This document shows positions 17,396-25,084 of a DNA stretch of 35,637 bases, in pieces. The notes beneath the pieces are model-generated. The model was given only the letters and a program-made list of their open reading frames with translations. It had not been told where the DNA came from and searched no databases. This DNA is from an uncultured Clostridia bacterium. Lineage in GTDB: Bacteria; Bacillota; Clostridia; Oscillospirales; CAG-272. The stretch covers positions 1 to 35,637 of the forward strand of contig CANPZU010000026.1 of the NCBI GenBank assembly GCA_947588825.1, written 5' to 3'. A program made the position numbers and the translations under genes. The number at the start of each line of letters is the position of its first letter. Position 1 is the stretch's first letter.

Positions 17396-18319
17396 TTACT
17401 GTGTCATTATTTCGCTTCCGTTTACCTGAAGCTCGATCCAAGCGCACCACTGACCCTGGCTGTCAGGGGCTTTAATGAATTCGGTGAATGTGAGAGAGGA
17501 GGTGGTTTTTCCGCCTTCGATCGCTATCGTTTGAGCTTTTCCTGTTCCGCTTATTTGGATTTTCTGAGTGCTGCCGTCGGAGAATCTGAGCGTACAGCTG
17601 TTCCAATAACCGTCATGCGGGAAGTCTGCGCGTATGTAGAGCACTAATTCTTCGACATTTACATCGTGTCCGAAATCGATCTTTATATTGTCTTTACGCG
17701 ACACCGAATCTTTGGGTCCCCAAGACTGATAGGGATACTCTCCGTGTGCGTTGTTTTGTGTGAATCCGTCGATTATATTCCTTGCCATCCATTCCGCGTC
17801 GTCATTATTCGTGTTCGTGGTGGATGCGTGAGGATATACGCCTTGACTTTTAAGAAGGTCGCTTGTATTCAGGGCGATATTGTGAGTTGATTCAAGTTCG
17901 CTTACTGTCGGTATACGGGCGCTTATGGTGTTCCCCGATTGCTTGAGCTTTGGAGGATAGCTTCTTGAAAAATCGGGGATTTTGTATGTGAAAACGCCGT
18001 CTTCAAGATAAACTATCGATTCGTCCAGCACGCCCTTGGAGATTGATACTGCGAGAAAGTGCTGATTTTCCGGAACGGTGATCTTTATGGTCTTTGATGT
18101 ACGGTAAGTGCCTGAAATCACAAGCTCGGCATACGCGCTGCCGCTTGTGCTTTCGCCATCGTACTCGATGGTTATCTCGGCGTTTTCGTCGTAAGGCGGC
18201 ACCGAGTCGGTATTTGTATTTACGGTTGTTGTGTCATCAGAGTCCTTGCCGCCGCCGCAGCCGACAAGCATAAGCGCCGCAAGCAGACAAACGCAGAGAG
18301 TTTTTATAATTTTGTTCAT
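17396..18319 (-). CDS. Lipoprotein with C-terminal discoidin-like (F5/8 type C-like) domain
   Basis: This 307-residue surface lipoprotein has a Lys-containing signal peptide and lipobox ending LVGC (Cys21), then an Asp/Thr-rich spacer (about 24-45). A first beta-rich domain (about 46-145) has GSAYAELVISGTYR and TIKITVPENQHFLAVSI. The C-terminal half (about 160-305) resembles carbohydrate-binding discoidin modules: DAEWMARNIIDGF, YPYQSWGPKDS, DNIKIDFGHDVNVEELVLYIRADFP-type strands and a closing WIELQVNG. GGAGG precedes the ATG. It is divergent from the sugar kinase at 18501, and the two promoters are only 15 nt apart. A glycan-binding role is inferred from the fold-like pattern only. Confidence 0.8.
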   Translation of the reverse strand: MNKIIKTLCVCLLAALMLVGCGGGKDSDDTTTVNTNTDSVPPYDENAEITIEYDGESTSGSAYAELVISGTYRTSKTIKITVPENQHFLAVSISKGVLDESIVYLEDGVFTYKIPDFSRSYPPKLKQSGNTISARIPTVSELESTHNIALNTSDLLKSQGVYPHASTTNTNNDDAEWMARNIIDGFTQNNAHGEYPYQSWGPKDSVSRKDNIKIDFGHDVNVEELVLYIRADFPHDGYWNSCTLRFSDGSTQKIQISGTGKAQTIAIEGGKTTSSLTFTEFIKAPDSQGQWCAWIELQVNGSEIMTQ

Positions 18320-18354
18320 TCCTGCCTCCGAAATTTGTGTTTTTAGTTATAAAA

Positions 18355-18383
18355 ATTATATCATATAGTTTCACGTATGTCAA
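18355..18383 (-). promoter_or_regulatory. Perfect consensus promoter for the lipoprotein gene
   Basis: Minus strand TTGACA (18383-18378), 17 nt, TATAAT (18360-18355). It is back to back with the kinase promoter at 18398. Confidence 0.88.
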
Positions 18384-18397
18384 TGCCAAAAATACAA

Positions 18398-18426
18398 TTG
18401 ACATTGCCTGTTCTCGGCGCTATAAT
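18398..18426 (+). promoter_or_regulatory. Perfect consensus promoter for the sugar-kinase gene
   Basis: TTGACA (18398-18403), 17 nt, TATAAT (18421-18426). Together with the divergent promoter, the two -35 boxes form an inverted repeat (TGTCAAT at 18378-18384, ATTGACA at 18397-18403). Confidence 0.88.
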
Positions 18427-18500
18427 AATAAAGAGGGCGCACGGTCCGTCCGCCTTATATGTTGGCATCCGATGCAAAAGCTCGAAAGGAAGTAAATACT

Positions 18501-19571
18501 ATGAATATATCAAAAGAGGTTCTTGACGCTTACGGCATAAAAAAACCGCAGACGCCGTACGGAAACGGGCATATAAACGACACCTACATATCGGGGGATT
18601 ATATTATCCAAAGAATAAACACAAGTGTGTTCAAAGAGCCCGAAAAGCTCATGAGCAATATTATAAAGATCACCGGCCATATGCGCGCCAGGCTCGAAAA
18701 AGAGGGCAGGGACGCCGAGCGAGGAACGCTTTGCGTGGTGTTTACCAAGGATAATAAAAGCTTTTTCAAAGCGTCGGACAGTAAATATTACCGAGTGTGC
18801 CGACTAATAAAAAATTCCGTATCTTACGACACGGTGACGCCGGAGCTGCTTTATAAGGCGGCGTACGGCTTCGGGGACTTTCAACGCCTGCTCTCCGATT
18901 TTGACGGAAAAAAGCTTTACGAGACAATCCCCGATTTTCACAATACTCCGAAAAGGTATGAAAATCTTGCGGCCGCGTATTCCGCCGATATTTGTTCAAG
19001 GGGGGCGCGTGATGATGTGAAAAGGGAAATGGAATACATAAACTCATTATCAAACGAGCTTGGGGTCGTTGCCGACGCACTTGAAAAGGGCAGCATTCCG
19101 TGCAGAGTAACTCACAATGACACAAAAATAAACAACGTGCTTTTTGACAGGGAGAGCAATGAGTTTCTTGCGGTCATTGATCTTGACACCGTAATGCCCG
19201 GTTCGCTGCTTTACGATTTCGGAGACGCTTTTAGAAGCTCGTGCAACCTTGCCGCCGAGGACGAAAAGGATTTATCCCTTGTGGGGCTGAATCTTGAAAA
19301 CGCCGAGGCCTTCATAAAGGGCTTCATGCGTTCGGCGGGCGCCTTTATCACCGAAAACGAAAAAGCGCTTCTGCCTTTTTCGGTAAAGCTTATAGCGGTT
19401 GAACTCGGCATGCGCTTTCTTACCGATTATCTTGAAGGAGACACTTATTTTAAGATATCAAGAAAGGATCATAATCTTGAAAGGGCAAGATGCCAGCTTG
19501 AGTTTGCGCGCAAGGTTGACGAAAATATAGCGATTCTTTCTAAAATGGTGGAGGCATACTCGCTTCAGTGA
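18501..19571 (+). CDS. APH-fold sugar kinase, N-acetylhexosamine 1-kinase-like
   Basis: The 356-residue protein has the aminoglycoside-phosphotransferase/choline-kinase fold. The catalytic loop RVTHNDTKINNVLFD (Asp207 as the base, Asn212 for metal) and the metal-binding VIDLDTVMPG (Asp227 or Asp229), followed by YDFGDAFRS, match the subgroup that includes NahK. NahK phosphorylates N-acetylhexosamines at C1 in host-glycan salvage. The N-terminal lobe begins YGNGHINDTYI. ATG 18501 is chosen because GAAAGGAAG lies about 9 nt upstream. The longer frame from 18459 lacks a ribosome site. The sugar-kinase assignment is more likely than drug resistance, but the exact substrate is unproven. Its stop overlaps that of the opposite small gene. 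Confidence 0.8.
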   Translation: MNISKEVLDAYGIKKPQTPYGNGHINDTYISGDYIIQRINTSVFKEPEKLMSNIIKITGHMRARLEKEGRDAERGTLCVVFTKDNKSFFKASDSKYYRVCRLIKNSVSYDTVTPELLYKAAYGFGDFQRLLSDFDGKKLYETIPDFHNTPKRYENLAAAYSADICSRGARDDVKREMEYINSLSNELGVVADALEKGSIPCRVTHNDTKINNVLFDRESNEFLAVIDLDTVMPGSLLYDFGDAFRSSCNLAAEDEKDLSLVGLNLENAEAFIKGFMRSAGAFITENEKALLPFSVKLIAVELGMRFLTDYLEGDTYFKISRKDHNLERARCQLEFARKVDENIAILSKMVEAYSLQ

Positions 19572-19792
19572 TGATAGTCCCGCATCATGACGGTGTATTT
19601 TTCGTATATCTGCATGTACCTTTTATACGTATCCTCATTTATCCTCTTGCTTTTAAGAAGCTCCGCGGTCCTTGAAGCGAGTTTCGCTCTGGCGTTGTGC
19701 GCGGGTTCTTTGTAATTGTTTGAAAGATTTATGTCAATATCTTTTATGATGTTGTCAAGCTCTTTCTCCGCTTTTGATTTAAACAGCCTCAT
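19565..19792 (-). CDS. Small protein of unknown function
   Basis: A 75-residue soluble, charged, probably all-helical protein. It has Lys/Glu/Asp-rich helices (KSKAEKELDNIIKDID; RINEDTYKRYMQIYEKYTVMM) and no signal or membrane segment. A Shine-Dalgarno-like AGGAG (19808-19804) lies 11 nt before the ATG. Its stop codon overlaps the kinase stop in TCAGTGA (19565-19571), and its start is 44 nt from the divergent dUTPase. It is not recognised. The ribosome site, coding-like composition and snug fit between neighbours support it as real. Confidence 0.6.
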   Translation of the reverse strand: MRLFKSKAEKELDNIIKDIDINLSNNYKEPAHNARAKLASRTAELLKSKRINEDTYKRYMQIYEKYTVMMRDYHH

Positions 19793-19836
19793 AATAAAAT
19801 AATCTCCTGAATTTTTTAGAAAGTGAAAAGAAACAT

Positions 19837-20274
19837 ATGAATATCAAGGTTAAAAAATTGTGCGCCGACGCCATACTGCCCACATACGGCTCAAAATTTT
19901 CGGCGGGGGCGGATCTGTATGCCTGCCTTAACGGAGAAATCAAAATAATGCCGGGCGATACGGTCTTTATAAAAACGGGGATAGCCGTTGAGATACCCGA
20001 AGGAAACGTGGGACTGGTCTTTGCACGGAGCGGTATGGCGTGCAAGCGCGACATAGCGCCCGCCAACAAGGTCGGAGTGATCGACTCGGATTACAGAGGC
20101 GAGATAATGGTCGCGCTTCACAACCACGGAAGAGAGGTTCGGAACATCGAGCCGGGCGAGCGTATAGCGCAGCTCGTGATAACGCCCTACATTCAGGCGG
20201 AGTTTGAGCTTTGCGAGGACCTTGAGGACACCGAAAGGGGAGAAGGGGGCTTTGGCTCTACGGGCAGAAAATAA
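19837..20274 (+). CDS. dut: dUTP diphosphatase (dUTPase)
   Basis: This 145-residue trimeric dUTPase hydrolyses dUTP to dUMP and pyrophosphate, limiting uracil in DNA and supplying dTMP synthesis. All five family motifs are present in order: SAGADLYA (22-29), ARSGMA (near 63-68), KVGVIDSDYRGEI, GERIAQLVI and the C-terminal RGEGGFGSTGR lid that closes over the nucleotide. The ribosome site is weak (GAAAGTGAAAAG upstream of the ATG). No clear promoter was found in the 44-nt gap to the divergent small gene, so the promoter may lie within that gene. A terminator follows at 20307. Confidence 0.97.
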   Translation: MNIKVKKLCADAILPTYGSKFSAGADLYACLNGEIKIMPGDTVFIKTGIAVEIPEGNVGLVFARSGMACKRDIAPANKVGVIDSDYRGEIMVALHNHGREVRNIEPGERIAQLVITPYIQAEFELCEDLEDTERGEGGFGSTGRK

Positions 20275-20306
20275 GAATATATTGATACAATTGATATAAT
20301 AATATA

Positions 20307-20338
20307 CCGGCGCGGGGAAAGCAAACACTCCGCGCCGG
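20307..20338. terminator. Terminator between convergent dut and AEC permease genes
   Basis: CCGGCGCGG (20307-20315) pairs perfectly with CCGCGCCGG (20330-20338) around a 14-nt loop. A short GATTTGTAT follows on the plus side and TATTATTATATC on the minus side, so it may act both ways. Confidence 0.7.
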
Positions 20339-20419
20339 GATTTGTATAGCAGTAATGCGTCCTTTCAAGCGTTTTGAAGCACATATCAGGCGTTAGATAC
20401 TTTTCTTTCACGGCGCAAA

Positions 20420-21358
20420 TCAAATTTTAAGAAGCAGCGCGACAAGCGGCATAGTTATGACCGATAACACCGTGCTCAGCGAAACGATCTTTCCGGCGCT
20501 GACCGAGTCGCCCGAGAATTTTTCGGCAAACATCGACGTCGCGGCCGCCGCGGGGGTCGCAGCACAGATAAGTACCACTGACTCGGCCGTCGCGTCATAG
20601 TATATGCCGCAAAGGGAAACCGCGCGCATCACGAGCCATGCGACCGTCGGAAAAGCGATAAGTCGAAGAAATATCGAGAGAAAAAAATGTATATCGTTGA
20701 ACGCGCCGCGAAGCTTCATGTCTGCAAGACGCATTCCCACAAGCATCATAGAAAGCGGCGCTACGGTTGAGCGCAGCATTTCAAGCGCCTCCACAAAAAC
20801 GCCGGGAACATAGGCGTCGATCGGCAAAAGGAAGAAGGCAAGCCCGATATAGGTGGGAATCGTAGCCGCGTTTAGAAGCATTTTGCGAGGGGAAACATAA
20901 TTTTTATCCCCGCTGTAAATAAAACATCCCACCGACCAGCAGAAAAAGTTGAATCCTATAATATACACCGAGGCAAAGAGCGCCGCGTCCTCACCGAAAA
21001 GCGCCATAATAAGCGGTATGCCCATGTATCCTGCGTTTGAAAAGATTGCGCCGAAGCGGTATACGCGCCGCAGCGCCTCGCTGCATTTTCTAAAGAAAAG
21101 CAGTGAGAGAAGACAGAAAGCGCCGTGCAGAAGAAAGGAAAAGGCGAGTACTCCGAGCGCCGTGCGCATTACCGCCTTATCATAGGGCCTGATGAATGAC
21201 ACCATGATAAGGGCAGGCTGCGCGATATAGAGTATTATATTTGTAAGCCCTTTGGGCAGAGCGTCGTCGGCATATCTGACTTTTCTTAAAATAAATCCCG
21301 GTATTATGAGAAGAAAAAGCAGAAAGACGCTCAAAAATAGTTCGGTAATGTCAACCAT
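20420..21358 (-). CDS. AEC family permease
   Basis: The 312-residue integral membrane protein belongs to the auxin efflux carrier family, whose bacterial members move small organic acids or related anions. About ten hydrophobic segments are visible, split into two halves by a polar loop. Family features are the N-terminal GFILRKVRYADDALPKGLTNIILYIAQPALI, the NAGYMGIPLIMALFG segment and a C-terminal AATPAAAATSMFAEKF. It starts 24 nt after the GH38 gene without a clear ribosome site and probably depends on translational coupling in the same transcript. The substrate cannot be told. The pairing with a mannosidase is not a known functional link. Confidence 0.88.
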   Translation of the reverse strand: MVDITELFLSVFLLFLLIIPGFILRKVRYADDALPKGLTNIILYIAQPALIMVSFIRPYDKAVMRTALGVLAFSFLLHGAFCLLSLLFFRKCSEALRRVYRFGAIFSNAGYMGIPLIMALFGEDAALFASVYIIGFNFFCWSVGCFIYSGDKNYVSPRKMLLNAATIPTYIGLAFFLLPIDAYVPGVFVEALEMLRSTVAPLSMMLVGMRLADMKLRGAFNDIHFFLSIFLRLIAFPTVAWLVMRAVSLCGIYYDATAESVVLICAATPAAAATSMFAEKFSGDSVSAGKIVSLSTVLSVITMPLVALLLKI

Positions 21359-21382
21359 TGTACTGTTTTTTGAAGCTGAGAC

Positions 21383-24232
21383 TTAAAATTCAACCTTAAG
21401 AGTCAGGATCTCTCCCTTGCCTATTTCGGCGGCGATTTCATTGTTTGAAAACTTTATTTCCTTATTCGTCGGGCGCTCGAGATAGTCGATGGCGTATGCG
21501 CACTTTACCTTGTCCTCAAAGCCAAGCTTTATCTTTTCGTCGGACTGCGAGACAGAGTAAATGCGTACAATGAGCGCCCCTTTGGTCTCGGCCGGGCTGA
21601 CCGAGGAAATAACGCACTCATTTGCGCACAGGTTCATAAGTCCGGCGCAGGGAGGCAGCGTCCCTTTGTGAGAGAACGATGACACATAGGTGAGTTTTCT
21701 GCATATTGCCGCAGCGCTTTCGATCATGGCTTTAGGCGAGTTGTCAAACACTCCGACGCTTAGAGATATTTTGTGTATTCCTCTTTCGGGATAGCTGTCG
21801 GGCGATGTGGCGCTGTTTATAAGGGTGGATATCAGCGTTCCGTCCTTTCTCGCTCTGTAACCGTACTTGCAGTCATTTACAATGCCGGCGCTTTTAGCGT
21901 CTTTGGAAAGAGCGAGCGCAAAAGAAAGTCCGGGAACGTCAAGGTCCATGGTATTTCTTGTGATTACGCCTGCGGGAACGTCGTAAAGGCAGGTCTCCGG
22001 AGTGTAAGAAAGGGGAAGGGCAAAGGCGAGAACGGGCACGCTTGCGCCTCCGACTTCTTTCCAGTCGACCGTCGTATTAAATGTGAGGTGGCGAGCGCCT
22101 TTGTCAAGGGTGACTTCCGCCTTTATTTTGCTGCTCATTATCTCGCATTCAAAGCTTATGCTTTGCCTGAGCGCGCCGTGTCCGCCGTTTATTCTCAGAA
22201 TTCGTGTGACAGATGTGATATTTTGATATTTTCCGATGTTCCAGGCGTTTGATGAGGCGGCTTCGGTATCAATAAGCACAAAGGAAGCGCCGCGTCCGTT
22301 CTTTATATATTCTTTGCCCGTCGCAAGATCTTTAAGTGAGATCAAGGCGGCGTTTGTATAATCAAATTCGGCTCTGATAACGCCGTTGTCAAGCACTATG
22401 TTTTCATTTGCGTGATTACTTGAGGTGACGGTGCGTATGTAAACCGGATATGATTCAATTTCTTTCGGCTTCAGGACAAGCGTCGTATATCCGAGTGATT
22501 TTACCGAGACGTTTGCAAGGAATTTAAAGTATTTGTGATCCCAGTAGCTTTCAGGGCGGTGATTCAGCAGCTGAAAATCGATAGCGTTGCCTTTTTCGTC
22601 TGTAAGTTCAAGATACCTCATGTCCTCGGGATAATCCCAAACGGTTATCTCGACATTTTCTTTTCTGTCAAAAGCCGTGGGATTAAAGACGGTGTAAATG
22701 CGCACGGGACCGTTTCCGACCTCGGGCGCAGGCTTTCCTCCGAAATTGCCAACGCCGTATCCGGCGCCGGCGCCCTCCGACTGTGAGCGAGCATCATTTT
22801 TTGTGGATATCATGGAAGTGTCGATATTATCGGCAAGGGCGTTCATTGAGAGCAGGTATTCGTTGTTTGCGTGAGCGAGCGCTTCGGAGTATATACCCAT
22901 CGCGTGTTCGCGGCTGTCCTGAACGCAGGAGCCTGTCAAAATGTCGTGAAAATGCGTAAAAAGCACGCCGCGATAGGAGTCCTCAAGCTGCTTGACGCGG
23001 GCCGCGCGTCCAACCTTCAGCGCCGCCGCAGCAGAAAGAGCGTCCGCGTCGTCGAAGGCCGCTTCGCATTTTCTGTTTCCGAGCTTTATGCGGCTTTGAG
23101 TTGTGTAGCAGCCGGGGAATTGCATATTGAGCTCGTGGTCGACTAAAGGCAACTTTTCCCTCACGCTTTCCGCTTCATAAAAGAATTCACGAAGTGTTCC
23201 GAATTTAATGGTCGGGAATATCGGCCAGCTCATCATTTCAATCGCGCTTTCAACATCGCGTCTTGTAGGTCCGCCGCCATGGTCTCCTACGCCGTATACC
23301 ACAAGCCCCGTTTTAAGGCCGGCGCTGCGCTTTGATATGTCAAATATGGAAAGAGCGATCTTGGGAGTTATCCCGCTGTTGTACCAATGCTGCTCGCGGT
23401 AGCAGAGCAGCTCCTTGCCCGAGGCACATCTCCAGCGATATAGGGCTTGATTTCCGTCAAGGGCGCGGCAGTGATAGTAGTATTTAACGCCGCCGTCAAG
23501 GTCGATCTCAGGCAGGTTTGCGCTGTGTCCGAAGGTGTCGGGCGAAAAGTCGATTTCAAGCGAGTCGGGATCTATCCCCCAGTTGTCTCTCATGTAATTT
23601 TTGGTGTATTTTATGTGCTTTATGAGCGATTCGGTGCTTGGCATGTTTTTGTCGGTCTCCACCCAAGCGGACGCGGTGACCTCCCATCTGCCTTCTTTTA
23701 TTCTTTCCTTTATCTTCTCCATGAGCTCGGGCTCATAATCTTCTACTATTTTGTATACCGCCGCCTGAGACTGCGAAAAGCAGAACTGAGGGTATTCGTC
23801 CATGATTTTGAGCATGGTGCGGAAGGTGGCAAGGGTCGCCGCTACAGTTTCATGCCAGCTCCACATCCAGTTCATATCGATATGAGCGTGACCGGCGAGA
23901 ATGAGCTTATATTGTTTTGCTTCTTGAGAAAGAGGCAGGAGTATAGTTTCGGCTTCAAGGCAGGAGGAGTTTGTGAGAACGCCGTCCTTTTTCATGGCTT
24001 TTTCAAGATGACATAGAGCCTTATCCACTACCGCGTCGTATTTGCCCTCGAGCTCCTTCGAAAGGGAAATAGCAAATTCGATCTGCGAAAGGATCCTTTT
24101 ATTCATTTGATTGGGCGGAGTTATACTCATTTGCTCTTCAATCGGCTGGCCAAAGGTGTCTTCATAGTGTTTGATCTCTCTGTTGCCGCCCACTTTTTTC
24201 TTAAGAGCGGCATATCTTGCGCTTAAAGTCAT
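21383..24232 (-). CDS. Cytoplasmic GH38 alpha-mannosidase
   Basis: The 949-residue glycoside hydrolase of family 38 removes alpha-linked mannose with a zinc-assisted retaining mechanism. The catalytic domain has GHAHIDMNWMW (zinc ligands His117 and Asp119), DFSPDTFGHSANLPE (nucleophile Asp232) and FTHFHDILTGSC (a further zinc His). The middle helical and C-terminal beta-sandwich domains follow. There is no signal peptide, so it would act on imported oligosaccharides. The start at 24232 is supported by GGAGG 6 nt upstream. A longer frame begins at 24364 but would put that ribosome site inside the gene. It leads a two-gene transcript with the AEC permease from a promoter at 24321-24349. Confidence 0.93.
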   Translation of the reverse strand: MTLSARYAALKKKVGGNREIKHYEDTFGQPIEEQMSITPPNQMNKRILSQIEFAISLSKELEGKYDAVVDKALCHLEKAMKKDGVLTNSSCLEAETILLPLSQEAKQYKLILAGHAHIDMNWMWSWHETVAATLATFRTMLKIMDEYPQFCFSQSQAAVYKIVEDYEPELMEKIKERIKEGRWEVTASAWVETDKNMPSTESLIKHIKYTKNYMRDNWGIDPDSLEIDFSPDTFGHSANLPEIDLDGGVKYYYHCRALDGNQALYRWRCASGKELLCYREQHWYNSGITPKIALSIFDISKRSAGLKTGLVVYGVGDHGGGPTRRDVESAIEMMSWPIFPTIKFGTLREFFYEAESVREKLPLVDHELNMQFPGCYTTQSRIKLGNRKCEAAFDDADALSAAAALKVGRAARVKQLEDSYRGVLFTHFHDILTGSCVQDSREHAMGIYSEALAHANNEYLLSMNALADNIDTSMISTKNDARSQSEGAGAGYGVGNFGGKPAPEVGNGPVRIYTVFNPTAFDRKENVEITVWDYPEDMRYLELTDEKGNAIDFQLLNHRPESYWDHKYFKFLANVSVKSLGYTTLVLKPKEIESYPVYIRTVTSSNHANENIVLDNGVIRAEFDYTNAALISLKDLATGKEYIKNGRGASFVLIDTEAASSNAWNIGKYQNITSVTRILRINGGHGALRQSISFECEIMSSKIKAEVTLDKGARHLTFNTTVDWKEVGGASVPVLAFALPLSYTPETCLYDVPAGVITRNTMDLDVPGLSFALALSKDAKSAGIVNDCKYGYRARKDGTLISTLINSATSPDSYPERGIHKISLSVGVFDNSPKAMIESAAAICRKLTYVSSFSHKGTLPPCAGLMNLCANECVISSVSPAETKGALIVRIYSVSQSDEKIKLGFEDKVKCAYAIDYLERPTNKEIKFSNNEIAAEIGKGEILTLKVEF

Positions 24233-24557
24233 AATTGCCTCCATATGTATTTTTGTATTTTTATCGTACTTTGTATATTTACATTTTACTTGTACGCGCG
24301 GCATAGCGCACGCCCGTATGATTATATCACATTCAATTATCAAAAACAACAGTTTTTTTTGCATTTGTTATATTTTCGAGGTAAAAATCGTATAATATCT
24401 TTTGTTGTTTATTGCGGCAGGCGCAGACCTTTTTGTCATTTTCTTTCGCCTTATGAGCGCAAAAAAAGCGGCGTTCACATAGCGTTAACAAGTATAATGT
24501 AAAATAGCAAATAAATATCTATATCTATGCCGCCTTTTCGGCAAAACGGAGAATGCT
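24233..24557. other. Divergent intergenic region before GH38 and the repeat protein
   Basis: AT-rich, no gene seen. It contains the GH38 promoter (minus). TATAAT hexamers on the plus strand at 24391-24396 and 24493-24498 lack a good -35 partner. A small GCCG/CGGC hairpin lies just before the repeat-protein ribosome site. Confidence 0.5.
24321..24349 (-). promoter_or_regulatory. Promoter for the GH38-AEC transcript
   Basis: Minus strand TTGTTT (24349-24344), 17 nt, perfect TATAAT (24326-24321). The leader is about 85 nt. Confidence 0.6.
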
Positions 24558-24992
24558 ATGGAAAATAAAAAGAAAAGGATAAATAAAATGTCCCTCGATA
24601 CCACAGGGGACGGAAAAAAAGACACTTTGCTTGTTGACACAAACGGAGACGGAAGGTATGACAAAATTTTTACGGACACAAACGGCAACGGCAAGGCGGA
24701 TACGGTTTATGTCGACTCGGATCATAACGGAAGCTTTGAAACGGTGCTGACCGACACCACGGGAGACGGCAAAATGGATACCGTGATGATCGACACCACC
24801 GGCGACGGAGCGGTAGACACCGTGTACATAGATTCGGACGGCAACGGGACCTTTGAAACAGTGATAAGCGACGCGGACAGCAACGGTCGGGCGGACGCCG
24901 TTTCAATCGACCTTTCCAAAGACGGTAAGCATAATGTCGTTTTGGTCGACACCGACGAGGACGGCAGCTTTGACGCGGTAATGCTGAAATAA
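24558..24992 (+). CDS. Ten-unit acidic 13-residue repeat protein, putative calcium-binding
   Basis: The 144-residue protein consists of a 12-residue Lys-rich head, ten tandem 13-residue units without a single gap (residues 13-142) and a two-residue tail. The consensus is x-D-T-x-x-(D/N)-G-K-x-D-T-V-x. Asp at position 2 and Gly at position 7 are present in 10/10 units, and Asp/Asn at position 6 in 10/10. The spacing of acidic side chains resembles EF-hand, dockerin and thrombospondin type 3 calcium loops, but the helices of an EF-hand are missing. Units 4, 7 and 10 share the ending (S/T)F(E/D)xV, which reveals a 39-residue super-repeat. No signal peptide or membrane segment is present. GGAG lies 6 nt before the ATG, and a strong terminator follows directly. 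The function is unknown. Confidence 0.85.
   Translation: MENKKKRINKMSLDTTGDGKKDTLLVDTNGDGRYDKIFTDTNGNGKADTVYVDSDHNGSFETVLTDTTGDGKMDTVMIDTTGDGAVDTVYIDSDGNGTFETVISDADSNGRADAVSIDLSKDGKHNVVLVDTDEDGSFDAVMLK
24594..24983 (+). repeat. Ten tandem 39-bp coding repeats in a 117-bp higher-order period
   Basis: The codons for the ten 13-residue units are exactly contiguous. Units 2-4, 5-7 and 8-10 align as three copies of a 117-bp block. DNA identity between units is only moderate while protein identity at the acidic and Gly positions is high, consistent with old duplication held by selection. Confidence 0.9.
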
Positions 24993-24994
24993 GA

Positions 24995-25041
24995 AAACAT
25001 CCCCGTAAAACGGCCCTTGCGGTCATTTTACGGGGATGTTT
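24995..25041. terminator. Strong bidirectional terminator
   Basis: A perfect 16-bp stem joins AAACATCCCCGTAAAA (24995-25010) and TTTTACGGGGATGTTT (25026-25041) around a 15-nt loop. It starts 2 nt after the repeat-protein stop. T-runs occur in both directions, so it also serves the GH18 transcript on the minus strand. Confidence 0.93.
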
Positions 25042-25084
25042 ATTTTTAAGCTGAAAAACATTTGCAAATAAAAGAGAGTCGAAC

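Noticed and set aside
18501-19571. Aminoglycoside resistance phosphotransferase
   Set aside because: The fold is shared, but the HNDTKINN and DLDTVMPG motifs fit the hexosamine-kinase subgroup, and no resistance or mobile context is present.
23447-24016. Open frame of about 189 codons on the plus strand
   Set aside because: Antisense to the GH38 gene, which has all catalytic motifs. Nothing in the translation looks like a protein family.
24233-24364. Possible N-terminal extension of the GH38 protein
   Set aside because: It would include the promoter -10 box and the ribosome site as coding sequence, and its residues do not resemble the family.
24670-25026. Cys/Arg-rich open frame on the minus strand opposite the repeat protein
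   Set aside because: It is the mirror of the 39-bp repeats, runs through the terminator and lacks a ribosome site.
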